The notes beneath the pieces are model-generated. The model saw nothing but the letters and a program-made list of their open reading frames with translations, did not search any database and was not told the origin of the DNA. Shown here piece by piece: positions 1-5,434 of a stretch of DNA of 5,434 nucleotides. This DNA is from Alphaproteobacteria bacterium. GTDB lineage: Bacteria; Pseudomonadota; Alphaproteobacteria; UBA6615. The translations under genes were made by a program, and so were the position numbers. Numbering within the stretch: the first letter of the stretch is position 1; each line of letters begins with the position of its first letter. Location of the stretch: NCBI GenBank assembly GCA_017643325.1, contig JAEPNS010000243.1, positions 1 to 5,434 of the forward strand. The letters are read 5' to 3'.

Positions 1-135
1 GTTCTCGAAGGTGTAGGTCTTCACGTCGGTCAGGTGGCCTTCGATATCCCAGAGGCCGTCGGTGCGCCGGTAGCCGGCGCACTCGACCGTGCGGGTATGG
101 ATATGCTCGCGTTCGGCGGGCGGAGATAACGGCAT
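1..135 (-). CDS. DUF2889 domain protein, N-terminal fragment (cut by left edge)
   Basis: These are the first 45 codons of a minus-strand gene that continues beyond position 1. The peptide opens MPLSPPAEREHIHTRTVECA and continues with a GYRR-(D)GLWDIEGHLTD-KTY core (residues 21-41). I recognise this as the N-terminal signature of DUF2889 proteins, a family of unknown biochemical function found mainly in proteobacteria. The ATG at 135-133 is supported by an AGGA nine bases upstream, just after the stop codon of the preceding gene. The 15-base gap and shared direction suggest it is the last visible member of the aroK-aroB-DUF21/CBS operon. No signal peptide or membrane segment is seen in the visible part, so it is probably cytoplasmic. 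The family call comes from memory of the conserved motif; the C-terminal half and its length cannot be judged here. Confidence 0.82.
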   Translation of the reverse strand, partial: MPLSPPAEREHIHTRTVECAGYRRTDGLWDIEGHLTDVKTYTFEN

Positions 136-150
136 CGGAGTCTGTCCTGG

Positions 151-1452
151 TCAGGCGGCCGGCGGGGCGGGCGGCTCGGGTTCGGGATGGCTGGTGCGCG
201 ACTTGATGCGCAGCTGGCGCAACTGGTTGCCGCTGCGGCGCAGGACGTCGACCTTGAGGTCTCCGATTGCGAAGCTCTGGCCCTCCTCGGGGATGAACCG
301 CGCCTCGTGCAGTACGAGCCCGGCGATCGTTGACGCCTCGTCGTCGGACAGGCCCCAGTCGAATTCCCGGTTGAGATCACGGACAGTCACGCGTCCGTCA
401 ACGAGGAAGGAGCCGTCCGACTGGCGTCGCACACCGGGGACGGGAATATCGTGCTCGTCATCGATCTCGCCGACGATTTCCTCGATGATGTCCTCCAGCG
501 TCACGACCCCCTGCAGCGAACCGTACTCGTCCACCACGAGCGCGAAGTGCTCGCGCCGGTCGCGGAACTCGTGGAGCTGGGACAGGCAGTCGGTCGATTC
601 CGGAATGAACCATGGCTCGGTGGCCACCGCGGAGATGTGCATCTCGTCGATATGGCCGTCGTGGTTCTGGACCTCTCGCAGCAGGGCCTTGGCGTGCAGC
701 ACGCCGATGATGTTGTCGGGGTCGCCGCTGAACAGGGGCACTCGGGTGTGCGGGCAGTCCAGCACCTGGGTCACGATCTCGCCGGGTGACAGCGACGCAT
801 CGACCATGTTGACGTCCATCCGGTGGGTCATGATCTCGCCGACCTCGACGTCGTCCAGGTCCATGACACCACCCAGCATCAGGCCCTCATGGGCGGCGAC
901 CGTGTTGGTGTCCGAATGCAGGCGGATCGCACCGCGCAATTCCTCCTCGCGCGCCTGGTCCGCTGCCGAGTTTATCTTCTCTCCCATCAGGCGAAGGATG
1001 GCGCCGACCACGATCTCGACCATCTTCGTCAGCGGCGACAGCAGGACCACCACGACGCGGATGACCGGCGCCACGGTCAGTGCCATGTCGTCGGCGTGGC
1101 GGATGGCGTAGGTCTTCGGCAGCACTTCGGAGAAGATCACGACGAGCACGGTCATGCCCGCGGTCGCATAGGCGACGCCGGCGTCGCCGAAGAGCTGGAT
1201 CATCACGCTGGTCGCGAGCGCCGAGGCGAGGATGTTGACGATATTGTTGCCGATCAGGATGCCGCCGATCAGGCGTTCCTGCTGGGCGTGCAGCAGGCTG
1301 ACGACGCCCGCGCGCCGGTTCCCGTCGGACGCCAGCTGGTGCATGCGCGGACGCGATGCGCCGGTCAGCGCCGTTTCCGAGCCCGAAAAGAAGCCGGAAA
1401 ACGCCAGCAGGACCACGATCGCGATGATGGTGAGGGTGAGGGGATCGCTCAT
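151..1452 (-). CDS. HlyC/CorC (CNNM/CorB-type) DUF21-CBS membrane protein
   Basis: A 433-residue inner-membrane protein of the CNNM/CorB superfamily, whose members are linked to Mg2+/Co2+ transport or efflux; older annotation calls them hemolysins. Domains in order: a DUF21 membrane domain at about residues 1-185, with hydrophobic segments near 4-24, 94-114 and 125-150 and the family motifs FFSGSETAL (21-29), GNNIVNILAS (68-77) and FSEVLPKTYA (107-116); a CBS pair at about 205-330, containing VVDEYGSLQGVVTLEDIIEE (306-325); and a CorC_HlyC C-terminal domain at about 345-418. A Pro/Glu/Ala-rich tail ends the protein. Length and architecture are full for the family, and no key motif is missing. 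The ATG start puts the first membrane helix directly at the N-terminus. The gene begins 24 bases after the aroB stop with no good Shine-Dalgarno, so translation probably depends on coupling. Substrate is unknown; real hemolysin activity is unlikely. Confidence 0.93.
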   Translation of the reverse strand: MSDPLTLTIIAIVVLLAFSGFFSGSETALTGASRPRMHQLASDGNRRAGVVSLLHAQQERLIGGILIGNNIVNILASALATSVMIQLFGDAGVAYATAGMTVLVVIFSEVLPKTYAIRHADDMALTVAPVIRVVVVLLSPLTKMVEIVVGAILRLMGEKINSAADQAREEELRGAIRLHSDTNTVAAHEGLMLGGVMDLDDVEVGEIMTHRMDVNMVDASLSPGEIVTQVLDCPHTRVPLFSGDPDNIIGVLHAKALLREVQNHDGHIDEMHISAVATEPWFIPESTDCLSQLHEFRDRREHFALVVDEYGSLQGVVTLEDIIEEIVGEIDDEHDIPVPGVRRQSDGSFLVDGRVTVRDLNREFDWGLSDDEASTIAGLVLHEARFIPEEGQSFAIGDLKVDVLRRSGNQLRQLRIKSRTSHPEPEPPAPPAA

Positions 1453-1476
1453 GTCATTGACCGAAGTTGGGACCGG

Positions 1477-2607
1477 TTACGCGGCCGCGGCCTGTCCGTC
1501 GAGAAGGGCTGCGACCTGGGTCGGGTCGACATCGTTCGTGATAAACGCATCGCCGATGCCGTGGGTGAGGATGAAGGTGATCTTGCCGGCCTGGACCTTC
1601 TTGTCCCGGCGCATGTGATCGAGAAGTGTCGCGGAATTCCAGCCGCCGCCGGGGTGGGACGGGAAGGTTGTCGGCAGGCCGACCGCTTCAAAGTGGGCGC
1701 GCACCCGTGCGGCGTCCTCCCCAGGGCACAGGCCGAGCTGCGCCGACAATTCGAAGGCGAGGATCATGCCGATCGCGACGGCCTCGCCGTGGAGAAGGCC
1801 CTCGCCGAAGCCGGTCTCGGCCTCGAGTGCGTGGGCGAAGGTGTGTCCCAGGTTGAGCAGTGCGCGGCGCCCCGTCTCGCGCTCGTCCTGGTTCACGATC
1901 TCGGCTTTCATCTCGCATGAACGCATGATCGCGCGGGTCTGGGCCGACGGGTCGCCGGCGACCAGCGCGGTGCCGTTGTCCTCGAGCCATGCGAAGAACC
2001 CGGCGTCGCCAAGCAGGCCGTATTTCACGACCTCCGCATAGCCGGCCAGCATCTCGCGCGGCGGAAGGGTGCGCAGGGTGTCGGTGTCCGCGATCACCAG
2101 CCGCGGCTGGTAGAAGCTGCCGATCAGGTTCTTGCCGTGGGGCGAGTTGATCGCGGTCTTGCCGCCTACCGAGCTGTCGACCTGCGCCAGCAGGGTTGTC
2201 GGGATCTGCACGAACTCGACACCGCGCAACGCAATGCTGGCCGCGAACCCCGTCAGGTCGCCGATCACGCCGCCGCCCAGCGCAATCAGCACGGTGCCGC
2301 GTTCGAGGCCTTCCTCGAGCAGGTCATCGAGCAGGCCTTCGAGATAGGCGAAGGACTTCGACTGTTCGCCCGCGTCGATCTGGATCGTGCGGCCGCCATG
2401 CCCGGCCGCGCCGAGGCTTTCCTGGAGCGCTTCGGCGTAGAGCGGGCCGACGTTGGAATCCGTGACGATCACCATCTGCCGCTCGCCGAGGCGCTCCGCG
2501 ATCAGGGTGCCGGCGCGCGCGATCAGGCCCGGGCCGATCTCGATGTCATAGGACCGGGCATCCAGGTCGACGCGGACCTTGGCGGAAGACGGGTTCTGTT
2601 CGTTCAT
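1477..2607 (-). CDS. aroB: 3-dehydroquinate synthase AroB
   Basis: Cytoplasmic enzyme of the shikimate pathway. It converts 3-deoxy-D-arabino-heptulosonate 7-phosphate to 3-dehydroquinate using NAD+ and a divalent metal, usually Zn2+ or Co2+. From the chosen start the protein has 376 residues, normal for AroB. Visible motifs are GEQSKS (80-85), the glycine-rich nucleotide-binding stretch GGGVIGDLTGF (111-121), QIPTTLLAQVDSSVGGKTA (134-152), and the expected metal ligands E192 (AEVVKYG), H255 (NLGHTFAHALE) and H273 (LLHGEAV). A DKK basic motif is at 335-337. The reading frame is open to an ATG at 2658, but that would add 17 residues inside aroK. I chose the ATG at 2607-2605 because it overlaps the aroK stop as ATGA and has AAGG four bases upstream. 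The overlap suggests translational coupling and balanced output of the two enzymes. The C-terminus ends in an alanine run. Confidence 0.97.
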   Translation of the reverse strand: MNEQNPSSAKVRVDLDARSYDIEIGPGLIARAGTLIAERLGERQMVIVTDSNVGPLYAEALQESLGAAGHGGRTIQIDAGEQSKSFAYLEGLLDDLLEEGLERGTVLIALGGGVIGDLTGFAASIALRGVEFVQIPTTLLAQVDSSVGGKTAINSPHGKNLIGSFYQPRLVIADTDTLRTLPPREMLAGYAEVVKYGLLGDAGFFAWLEDNGTALVAGDPSAQTRAIMRSCEMKAEIVNQDERETGRRALLNLGHTFAHALEAETGFGEGLLHGEAVAIGMILAFELSAQLGLCPGEDAARVRAHFEAVGLPTTFPSHPGGGWNSATLLDHMRRDKKVQAGKITFILTHGIGDAFITNDVDPTQVAALLDGQAAAA

Positions 2608-3209
2608 GTTGCCTTGTTCTGCTCTTCTGGTGGCCGGAAGGCATCGAGCGCCTCGCACACGCGCTCGACGGTATTCTCCGGGGGGCCGTCGTCGCTCTCG
2701 ACGACGATGTCGGCAAGCTCATAGATCGGGTTCCGCACCTCCATCAAGTCCCGCAGGATCGTCTCCGGATCGCCCTGTTTCAGCAGCGGACGGTTGTTGC
2801 GCCGCGACGTCCGGCGCACAAGGGTGTCGATATCCGCACGCAGCCAGACCGATATACCCGTCTGCGCGATCAGGGCGCGCGTGGCCTCATCCATGAACGC
2901 CCCGCCGCCGGTCGCGAGAACAACGGGCTCGCCGCCGAGGATGCGCGCGATCACGCGCCGTTCGCCGTCGCGGAAATACGCCTCGCCGTGTTCGGCGAAG
3001 ATCTCCTCGATCGTGCAGCCCGCCGCCGCCTCGATTTCCGTGTCGGCGTCGAGGAACGGCAGGTTCAGCCGCGCGGCCAGGCGCCGGCCGATCGCGGATT
3101 TCCCGGCGCCCATCAGGCCCACCATCACGATCGAACGCCCGGCGAAGCCGCGCTGCGTCGCCGGTTCGGCGGTCCGGGTCATGGGCTCTGCTTGCTCGGA
3201 ATCGGCCAT
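2604..3209 (-). CDS. aroK: Shikimate kinase AroK
   Basis: Cytoplasmic P-loop kinase that phosphorylates shikimate to shikimate 3-phosphate with ATP, the fifth step of the chorismate pathway. It has 201 residues. Motifs: Walker A GLMGAGKS (31-38), the shikimate-binding DADTEIE (54-60, D56), FRDGE (79-83, R80), GGG (101-103), the LID region with RPLL (140-143), and R159 in VRNPIY, matching the conserved substrate-binding arginine. All catalytic positions expected of the family are present. The first 24 or so residues are a polar extension compared with the E. coli enzyme; such extensions are common in alphaproteobacteria. The ATG at 3209-3207 is preceded by AGGA one base upstream in GCAGGAC, unusually close, so Met10 (ATG 3182-3180) remains a possible alternative start. 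This is the first gene of the minus-strand operon, so the promoter should lie in the 165-base region upstream. Confidence 0.96.
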   Translation of the reverse strand: MADSEQAEPMTRTAEPATQRGFAGRSIVMVGLMGAGKSAIGRRLAARLNLPFLDADTEIEAAAGCTIEEIFAEHGEAYFRDGERRVIARILGGEPVVLATGGGAFMDEATRALIAQTGISVWLRADIDTLVRRTSRRNNRPLLKQGDPETILRDLMEVRNPIYELADIVVESDDGPPENTVERVCEALDAFRPPEEQNKAT

Positions 3210-3230
3210 GTCCTGCTATCTTAGTCGGAG

Positions 3231-3246
3231 TCGGTGCGCGCACCGA
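3231..3246. repeat. Perfect 16-base palindrome (possible operator)
   Basis: TCGGTGCGCGCACCGA equals its own reverse complement with no mismatch and no spacer, and lies 22 bases upstream of the aroK start codon. The form, two 8-base half-sites joined directly, suits binding by a dimeric regulator better than an RNA hairpin. Its position, just before the aroK ribosome binding site, would suit repression. A chance origin in GC-rich DNA is possible. The symmetry is seen directly; the function is a guess. Confidence 0.4.
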
Positions 3247-3277
3247 ACCGCCGTGAAATCGCCATTGTTGGCGCGCC

Positions 3278-3283
3278 ATTCTA
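3278..3283 (-). promoter_or_regulatory. Possible -10 box for the aroK operon
   Basis: On the minus strand this reads TAGAAT, matching five of six bases of the TATAAT consensus. It would place a transcription start near 3271 and give a leader of about 60 bases before the aroK ATG. No acceptable -35 box lies 16-18 bases upstream, so this is a weak call. A second AT-rich candidate, TAAGAT at 3223-3218, is too close to the start codon to leave room for the ribosome binding site. Confidence 0.22.
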
Positions 3284-3285
3284 GG

Positions 3286-3322
3286 ACGTTGGCCGCGAAC
3301 CCGCGAGGTTCGCGAACGTTGG
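3286..3322. repeat. Hairpin (8-5-8) bracketed by ACGTTGG direct repeats
   Basis: CGCGAACC (3294-3301) and GGTTCGCG (3307-3314) form a perfect 8-base inverted repeat around a 5-base loop. The direct repeats ACGTTGG at 3286-3292 and 3316-3322 flank it at a 30-base period. The right arm also belongs to a 10-base palindrome GTTCGCGAAC (3308-3317), and CGCGAAC recurs at 3294 and 3311. No T-run follows on either strand, so a classical intrinsic terminator is unlikely. It could be a regulator-binding array or a 5' leader structure of the plus-strand transcript. Confidence 0.4.
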
Positions 3323-3334
3323 GCACCCTGGGGG

Positions 3335-3351
3335 CATCGGGGAACATCGGG
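3335..3351. repeat. Tandem CATCGGG pair at 10-base spacing
   Basis: CATCGGG occurs at 3335-3341 and again at 3345-3351, one helical turn apart, 13 bases before the Shine-Dalgarno of the microprotein gene. Such phasing can mark paired activator or repressor contacts on one DNA face, but two 7-base copies could also arise by chance. Confidence 0.25.
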
Positions 3352-3363
3352 CAAACAAGTGCG

Positions 3364-3370
3364 AGGAGGA
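3364..3370 (+). promoter_or_regulatory. Strong ribosome binding site fixing the GTG start
   Basis: AGGAGGA is a near-perfect anti-16S match, and its GGAGG core ends five bases before the GTG at 3375. It is the best Shine-Dalgarno in the window. It decides the start of the 43-codon gene, which has no ATG, and probably loads ribosomes for the whole plus-strand operon, since the two downstream genes lack good sites of their own. Confidence 0.85.
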
Positions 3371-3374
3371 CCGA

Positions 3375-3506
3375 GTGTTCAAGATCGTGGGTATTCTGAT
3401 TGTGATCGTCGTCGTCGCCGGGGGCGTGTTTCTCGCCACCTGGGACATTCCCGCGCCCAGCCACCAGGTGGAAAAAACGATCCCCAACGACCGTTTTCCG
3501 CGCTGA
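3375..3506 (+). CDS. Single-pass membrane microprotein (43 aa), unknown function
   Basis: A small GTG-started gene. The protein starts MFKIVGILIVIVVVAGGVFL, giving one hydrophobic helix at about residues 3-21. A short tail follows with the pattern ATWDIPAPSHQVEK (21-34) and the C-terminus TIPNDRFPR. One lysine precedes the helix, and the tail is mixed in charge, so topology is uncertain; an inner-membrane anchor with the tail in the periplasm is the simpler reading. The start is fixed by AGGAGGA just upstream. It ends five bases before the ATG of the exported-protein gene, so the two are almost certainly co-translated. My recollection is that similar short membrane proteins with WDIPAP and IPxxRFPR-like motifs occur in other Rhodospirillales, but I cannot verify this here. 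I do not know its function. It may be a partner of the exported protein encoded next. Confidence 0.82.
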   Translation: MFKIVGILIVIVVVAGGVFLATWDIPAPSHQVEKTIPNDRFPR

Positions 3507-3511
3507 CCGGC

Positions 3512-5350
3512 ATGCGGCAAAGCTGGCTCCTGCTCGTCCTGGCCTGGCTGGCTTCGACCGCGCCGGCGGCGGGCCAGCAGAGCGGCCCGATCCGCCTCGC
3601 GCCGTTGCCGCCGCCGGGCGAGGAGATGCCGGACGGGACGCGTCCGCGCGACGGGGGGGACGTCCTGCCGGGCGGGATCCGCGTCCGGGACCTCGATCTG
3701 GCGAGCGAAGGCGCAATCGGCGTCATCGGCGAGGAGGGTGGCGGGCTCGGGCAGGACATGTGGGACGGCAGCCTCTGGACCGATGCCGTCCGCCTTGTCG
3801 GGACCCTGCCGGAAACCTACCCGCTGCGCGCCGGATACGATCTCGCGCGCCGGGTCCTGTCGACCGCTGCGCCCGCGCCGACCGCGGGTAAGACACCCGA
3901 CAGCGAAAGCCTGCTGGCCGTGCGCATTGACCGGCTGGCGGCAATCGGCGCCGGGGAGCGCGCGACCGAGATGGCACGGGCCGTGCGCGGCCGCTCGATT
4001 CCAGATCACCTGGCGGCTGTCGCAGTGCGCGGGTATTTCGCGGAAGGCGAGATCGCGCCGGGCTGCCGCGTGGCCGACGGCTATGGCGGCGGCTACGAGA
4101 GCGAGTTCTGGCAAAAGGTCCTGATCGTCTGCCAGGTGGCGTCCGGCAACCCGGACCAGGTCGGGCTGGGGCTCGACCTGTTGCGCGACCAGGGGGTGGC
4201 AATCGACCCGGTGTTCGCGAGCGTCGCGCTGGCGGCGTCGGGCGGCGGAAAGGTCACTATGCCCCGCCGCGAGGACACGTCGCCGGACCTGTTGACGCTC
4301 GCGCTCCTTGTCGCGTCGGGTGCGGAGCTTCCCGACTGGCTCGCGGAAGACGTGCAGCCGACCCTGCTCCCCGCGCTGTTGACGGCCGAACGGGTGACGC
4401 CGGAGGCCAAACTGCACGCCACACATCGCGGGCTGCGGGCCGGTGTCGTGCGCGGTCCACGCGCGAGCGAGGTCTATTTCGGACTTCGGGTGGACGACGA
4501 GACCCTGGCGGCCGGGCTGTCGGCGCCGGACGATCTCGCGCCGGACCTGCGGTGGGCCTATTTCTACCTGGCCGCGGAGCGGGAGCTCGATCCGCTTGCG
4601 CGCGCAAACCTTCTTGTGGACGCGTGGCGGGCGGCGCGCACGGCCGGCGCGCTCGACATCGTGGCGCGCGCGACCGCCGATCTGCTGGTCGATATACCCG
4701 CGACCGCCGGATTCGCCTGGATGGCGGGCGATGCCGCGGACGTCGCGCTTCTCGCGGGCCGGGACCGGCTCGCGCTGGACTGGTACCGGCTGATGCGGAA
4801 CCAGGAAGCCGTTGTGCCGGCGCTGTCGACGGCGGTGGTCGTGCTGTGGCCGGCGATGCGGGTCATCGGGCGCGAAGCCGACCGGGGCTTTTCTCTCGCC
4901 GACGGCACGACCGCCATCACCCGGCTGGCGCCCGCCGTGAGCGCACGGGGGGTCGTGCCATGGGATGCCGCCCGGCTGTCGCGCTGGATCGAACTGACCG
5001 CTGCGCGCGCGCCCGTGCCAGATCATGCCCTGGTGCTCGAGATGCTGTCCGCGCTCGGCGACCCGGTGGACGACACCCACTGGTTGCGCGTGTCCGCGGG
5101 CACGCCGGGCGTGTTCACGATGCCGTCGTCGGCATTGCTCGCGGGCCTGTCGCGTGCCGCGCGCGCCGGGCGCAAGGCGGAAACCGCCCTGTATGCCCTG
5201 CACGCGCTCGGCCAGACCGGCGGCGCGCCGTCTCCCCGCCTGGTGGCCCAGCTGGTCGCTGCGCTTGACGAGGCGGGATTGCACGAGCCGGCCCGATCTA
5301 TGGCGCGCGAGATGGTCGTCCGCGAGCTCAATCCGGTCCCGGTGCCGTGA
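3512..5350 (+). CDS. Exported helix-rich protein of unknown function
   Basis: A 612-residue protein I cannot assign to a named family. An N-terminal signal peptide is clear: MRQ, then a hydrophobic core WLLLVLAWLA (5-14), then a small-residue region STAPAAGQQ with likely signal peptidase I cleavage near residues 19-21. There is no lipobox cysteine. A proline/glycine-rich linker (25-80) follows, and then an Ala/Leu-rich body with amphipathic helical segments, as expected of a TPR- or HEAT-like solenoid, though I cannot align regular repeats by eye. The only cysteines, C185 and C207, flank a FWQKVLIVCQ segment and could form a disulfide. No catalytic motif is visible. The frame is open further upstream, but that part overlaps the microprotein and would bury the signal peptide, so the ATG at 3512 is preferred. 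It lacks a clear Shine-Dalgarno and probably relies on coupling to the microprotein. Its stop overlaps the xerD start. Likely location is the periplasm. Confidence 0.85.
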   Translation: MRQSWLLLVLAWLASTAPAAGQQSGPIRLAPLPPPGEEMPDGTRPRDGGDVLPGGIRVRDLDLASEGAIGVIGEEGGGLGQDMWDGSLWTDAVRLVGTLPETYPLRAGYDLARRVLSTAAPAPTAGKTPDSESLLAVRIDRLAAIGAGERATEMARAVRGRSIPDHLAAVAVRGYFAEGEIAPGCRVADGYGGGYESEFWQKVLIVCQVASGNPDQVGLGLDLLRDQGVAIDPVFASVALAASGGGKVTMPRREDTSPDLLTLALLVASGAELPDWLAEDVQPTLLPALLTAERVTPEAKLHATHRGLRAGVVRGPRASEVYFGLRVDDETLAAGLSAPDDLAPDLRWAYFYLAAERELDPLARANLLVDAWRAARTAGALDIVARATADLLVDIPATAGFAWMAGDAADVALLAGRDRLALDWYRLMRNQEAVVPALSTAVVVLWPAMRVIGREADRGFSLADGTTAITRLAPAVSARGVVPWDAARLSRWIELTAARAPVPDHALVLEMLSALGDPVDDTHWLRVSAGTPGVFTMPSSALLAGLSRAARAGRKAETALYALHALGQTGGAPSPRLVAQLVAALDEAGLHEPARSMAREMVVRELNPVPVP

Positions 5351-5434
5351 CCCGTCGCCGCGACCCGGTCCCGCCGGAGCGGGTCAGCCGTTACCTGGAG
5401 GCGTTTCTGGAGCTGCTGGTCGCCGAGCGGGGCG
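5347..5434 (+). CDS. xerD: Tyrosine recombinase XerD, N-terminal fragment (cut by right edge)
   Basis: The first 29 codons of a plus-strand gene that continues past the window. The peptide starts MTRRRDPVPPERVSRYLEAF and goes on LELLVAERG. The pattern of a short basic start, then an amphipathic helix (YLEAFLELL) and AERG, is what the SAM-like N-terminal DNA-binding domain of XerC/XerD recombinases looks like. XerD acts with XerC at dif, under FtsK control, to resolve chromosome dimers. None of the catalytic Arg/His/Tyr residues are in view. The GTG start overlaps the preceding stop as GTGA, implying coupling. The choice of xerD over xerC rests mainly on remembered synteny, since xerD often lies divergent from aroK in alphaproteobacteria. 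So the Xer-family call is likely and the paralogue less certain. Confidence 0.75.
   Translation, partial: MTRRRDPVPPERVSRYLEAFLELLVAERG

Larger units (their letters stand above)
3210..3374. promoter_or_regulatory. Divergent intergenic region between aroK and the microprotein gene
   Basis: This 165-base gap separates the minus-strand aroK operon from the plus-strand microprotein/exported protein/xerD operon, so it should carry promoters for both. It is the only substantial non-coding stretch in the window. It holds a 16-base palindrome, an AscI-type 10-base palindrome TGGCGCGCCA (3269-3278), a hairpin with flanking direct repeats, and a tandem CATCGGG pair. No convincing sigma-70 promoter with both boxes is visible in either direction, although alphaproteobacterial promoters often match the E. 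coli consensus poorly. I see no supported small gene or RNA here. The regulatory role is inferred from the divergent layout. Confidence 0.7.

Noticed and set aside
89..1111. A 340-codon plus-strand frame opposite the DUF21/CBS gene.
   Set aside because: Ser/Arg/Thr-rich low-complexity translation with no domain, covering conserved CBS and CorC domains on the other strand.
823..1920. A 365-codon plus-strand frame opposite the DUF21/CBS gene and the end of aroB.
   Set aside because: It is full of His/Asp/Arg runs typical of reverse-strand shadows and overlaps two clearly identified genes across their junction.
2608..2658. Longer AroB start adding 17 residues.
   Set aside because: The extension lies wholly inside aroK, lacks family similarity, and the ATGA overlap with AAGG upstream supports the shorter start.
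3294..3314. The 8-5-8 hairpin as an intrinsic terminator.
   Set aside because: There is no T-run after it on either strand, and it lies between divergent genes where no transcript should end.
3253..3399. A GTG-started plus-strand frame crossing the intergenic region.
   Set aside because: No Shine-Dalgarno, no recognisable sequence pattern, and it runs out of frame into the well-supported microprotein gene.
3359..3511. Upstream extension of the exported-protein frame (51 extra codons, from the ATG-less start near the microprotein).
   Set aside because: It would overlap the microprotein gene entirely, is Arg-rich, and would place the signal peptide in the interior. The ATG at 3512 gives a standard signal peptide.
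2851..4700. The 10-mer GATATACCCG occurring at 2851-2860 and 4691-4700.
   Set aside because: Both copies lie inside coding regions in unrelated contexts; a shared 10-mer of this kind is within chance expectation.
3281..5284. A 667-codon open frame on the minus strand, opposite the exported-protein gene.
   Set aside because: It mirrors the plus-strand gene in GC-rich DNA where stop codons are rare, is rich in Arg/Gly/Gln/His/Pro without any recognisable domain, and would run through the divergent promoter region. The plus-strand frame has a signal peptide and coupled neighbours, so it is the real gene.

Overview
This window looks like chromosomal DNA from a GC-rich alphaproteobacterium, most likely of the Rhodospirillales type. 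That placement rests on the gene order (aroK-aroB followed by a DUF21/CBS membrane protein, with xerD reading away on the other side), the DUF2889 gene and the high-GC codon use. It is an inference from recognised families and remembered synteny, not a database match. The window is densely coded, and no mobile element, CRISPR array, tRNA or rRNA is visible.

Left arm, minus strand (about 3209 down to 1): four genes read in one direction and are packed as an operon. They are aroK (shikimate kinase), aroB (3-dehydroquinate synthase, joined to aroK by a 4-base ATGA overlap), a CNNM/CorC-family DUF21-CBS membrane protein (24-base gap), and the first 45 codons of a DUF2889 gene (15-base gap) that runs off the left edge. 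AroB and AroK catalyse steps 2 and 5 of the shikimate pathway to chorismate. The other two genes have no obvious link to that pathway.

Centre (3210-3374): a 165-base divergent intergenic region. It contains a perfect 16-base palindrome, an 8-5-8 hairpin flanked by 7-base direct repeats, a short tandem repeat, a possible minus-strand -10 box and, at its right end, a strong Shine-Dalgarno sequence for a plus-strand gene.

Right arm, plus strand (3375 to the edge): three genes are tightly coupled. First is a 43-codon GTG-started single-pass membrane microprotein. Five bases later comes a 612-residue exported, helix-rich protein of unknown function. Overlapping its stop codon by four bases (GTGA) is the start of what appears to be xerD, the site-specific tyrosine recombinase of chromosome dimer resolution, cut by the right edge.

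The least explained part is this pairing of an envelope microprotein and an exported helical protein with a cytoplasmic recombinase. No clearly novel defence or mobile system is visible.
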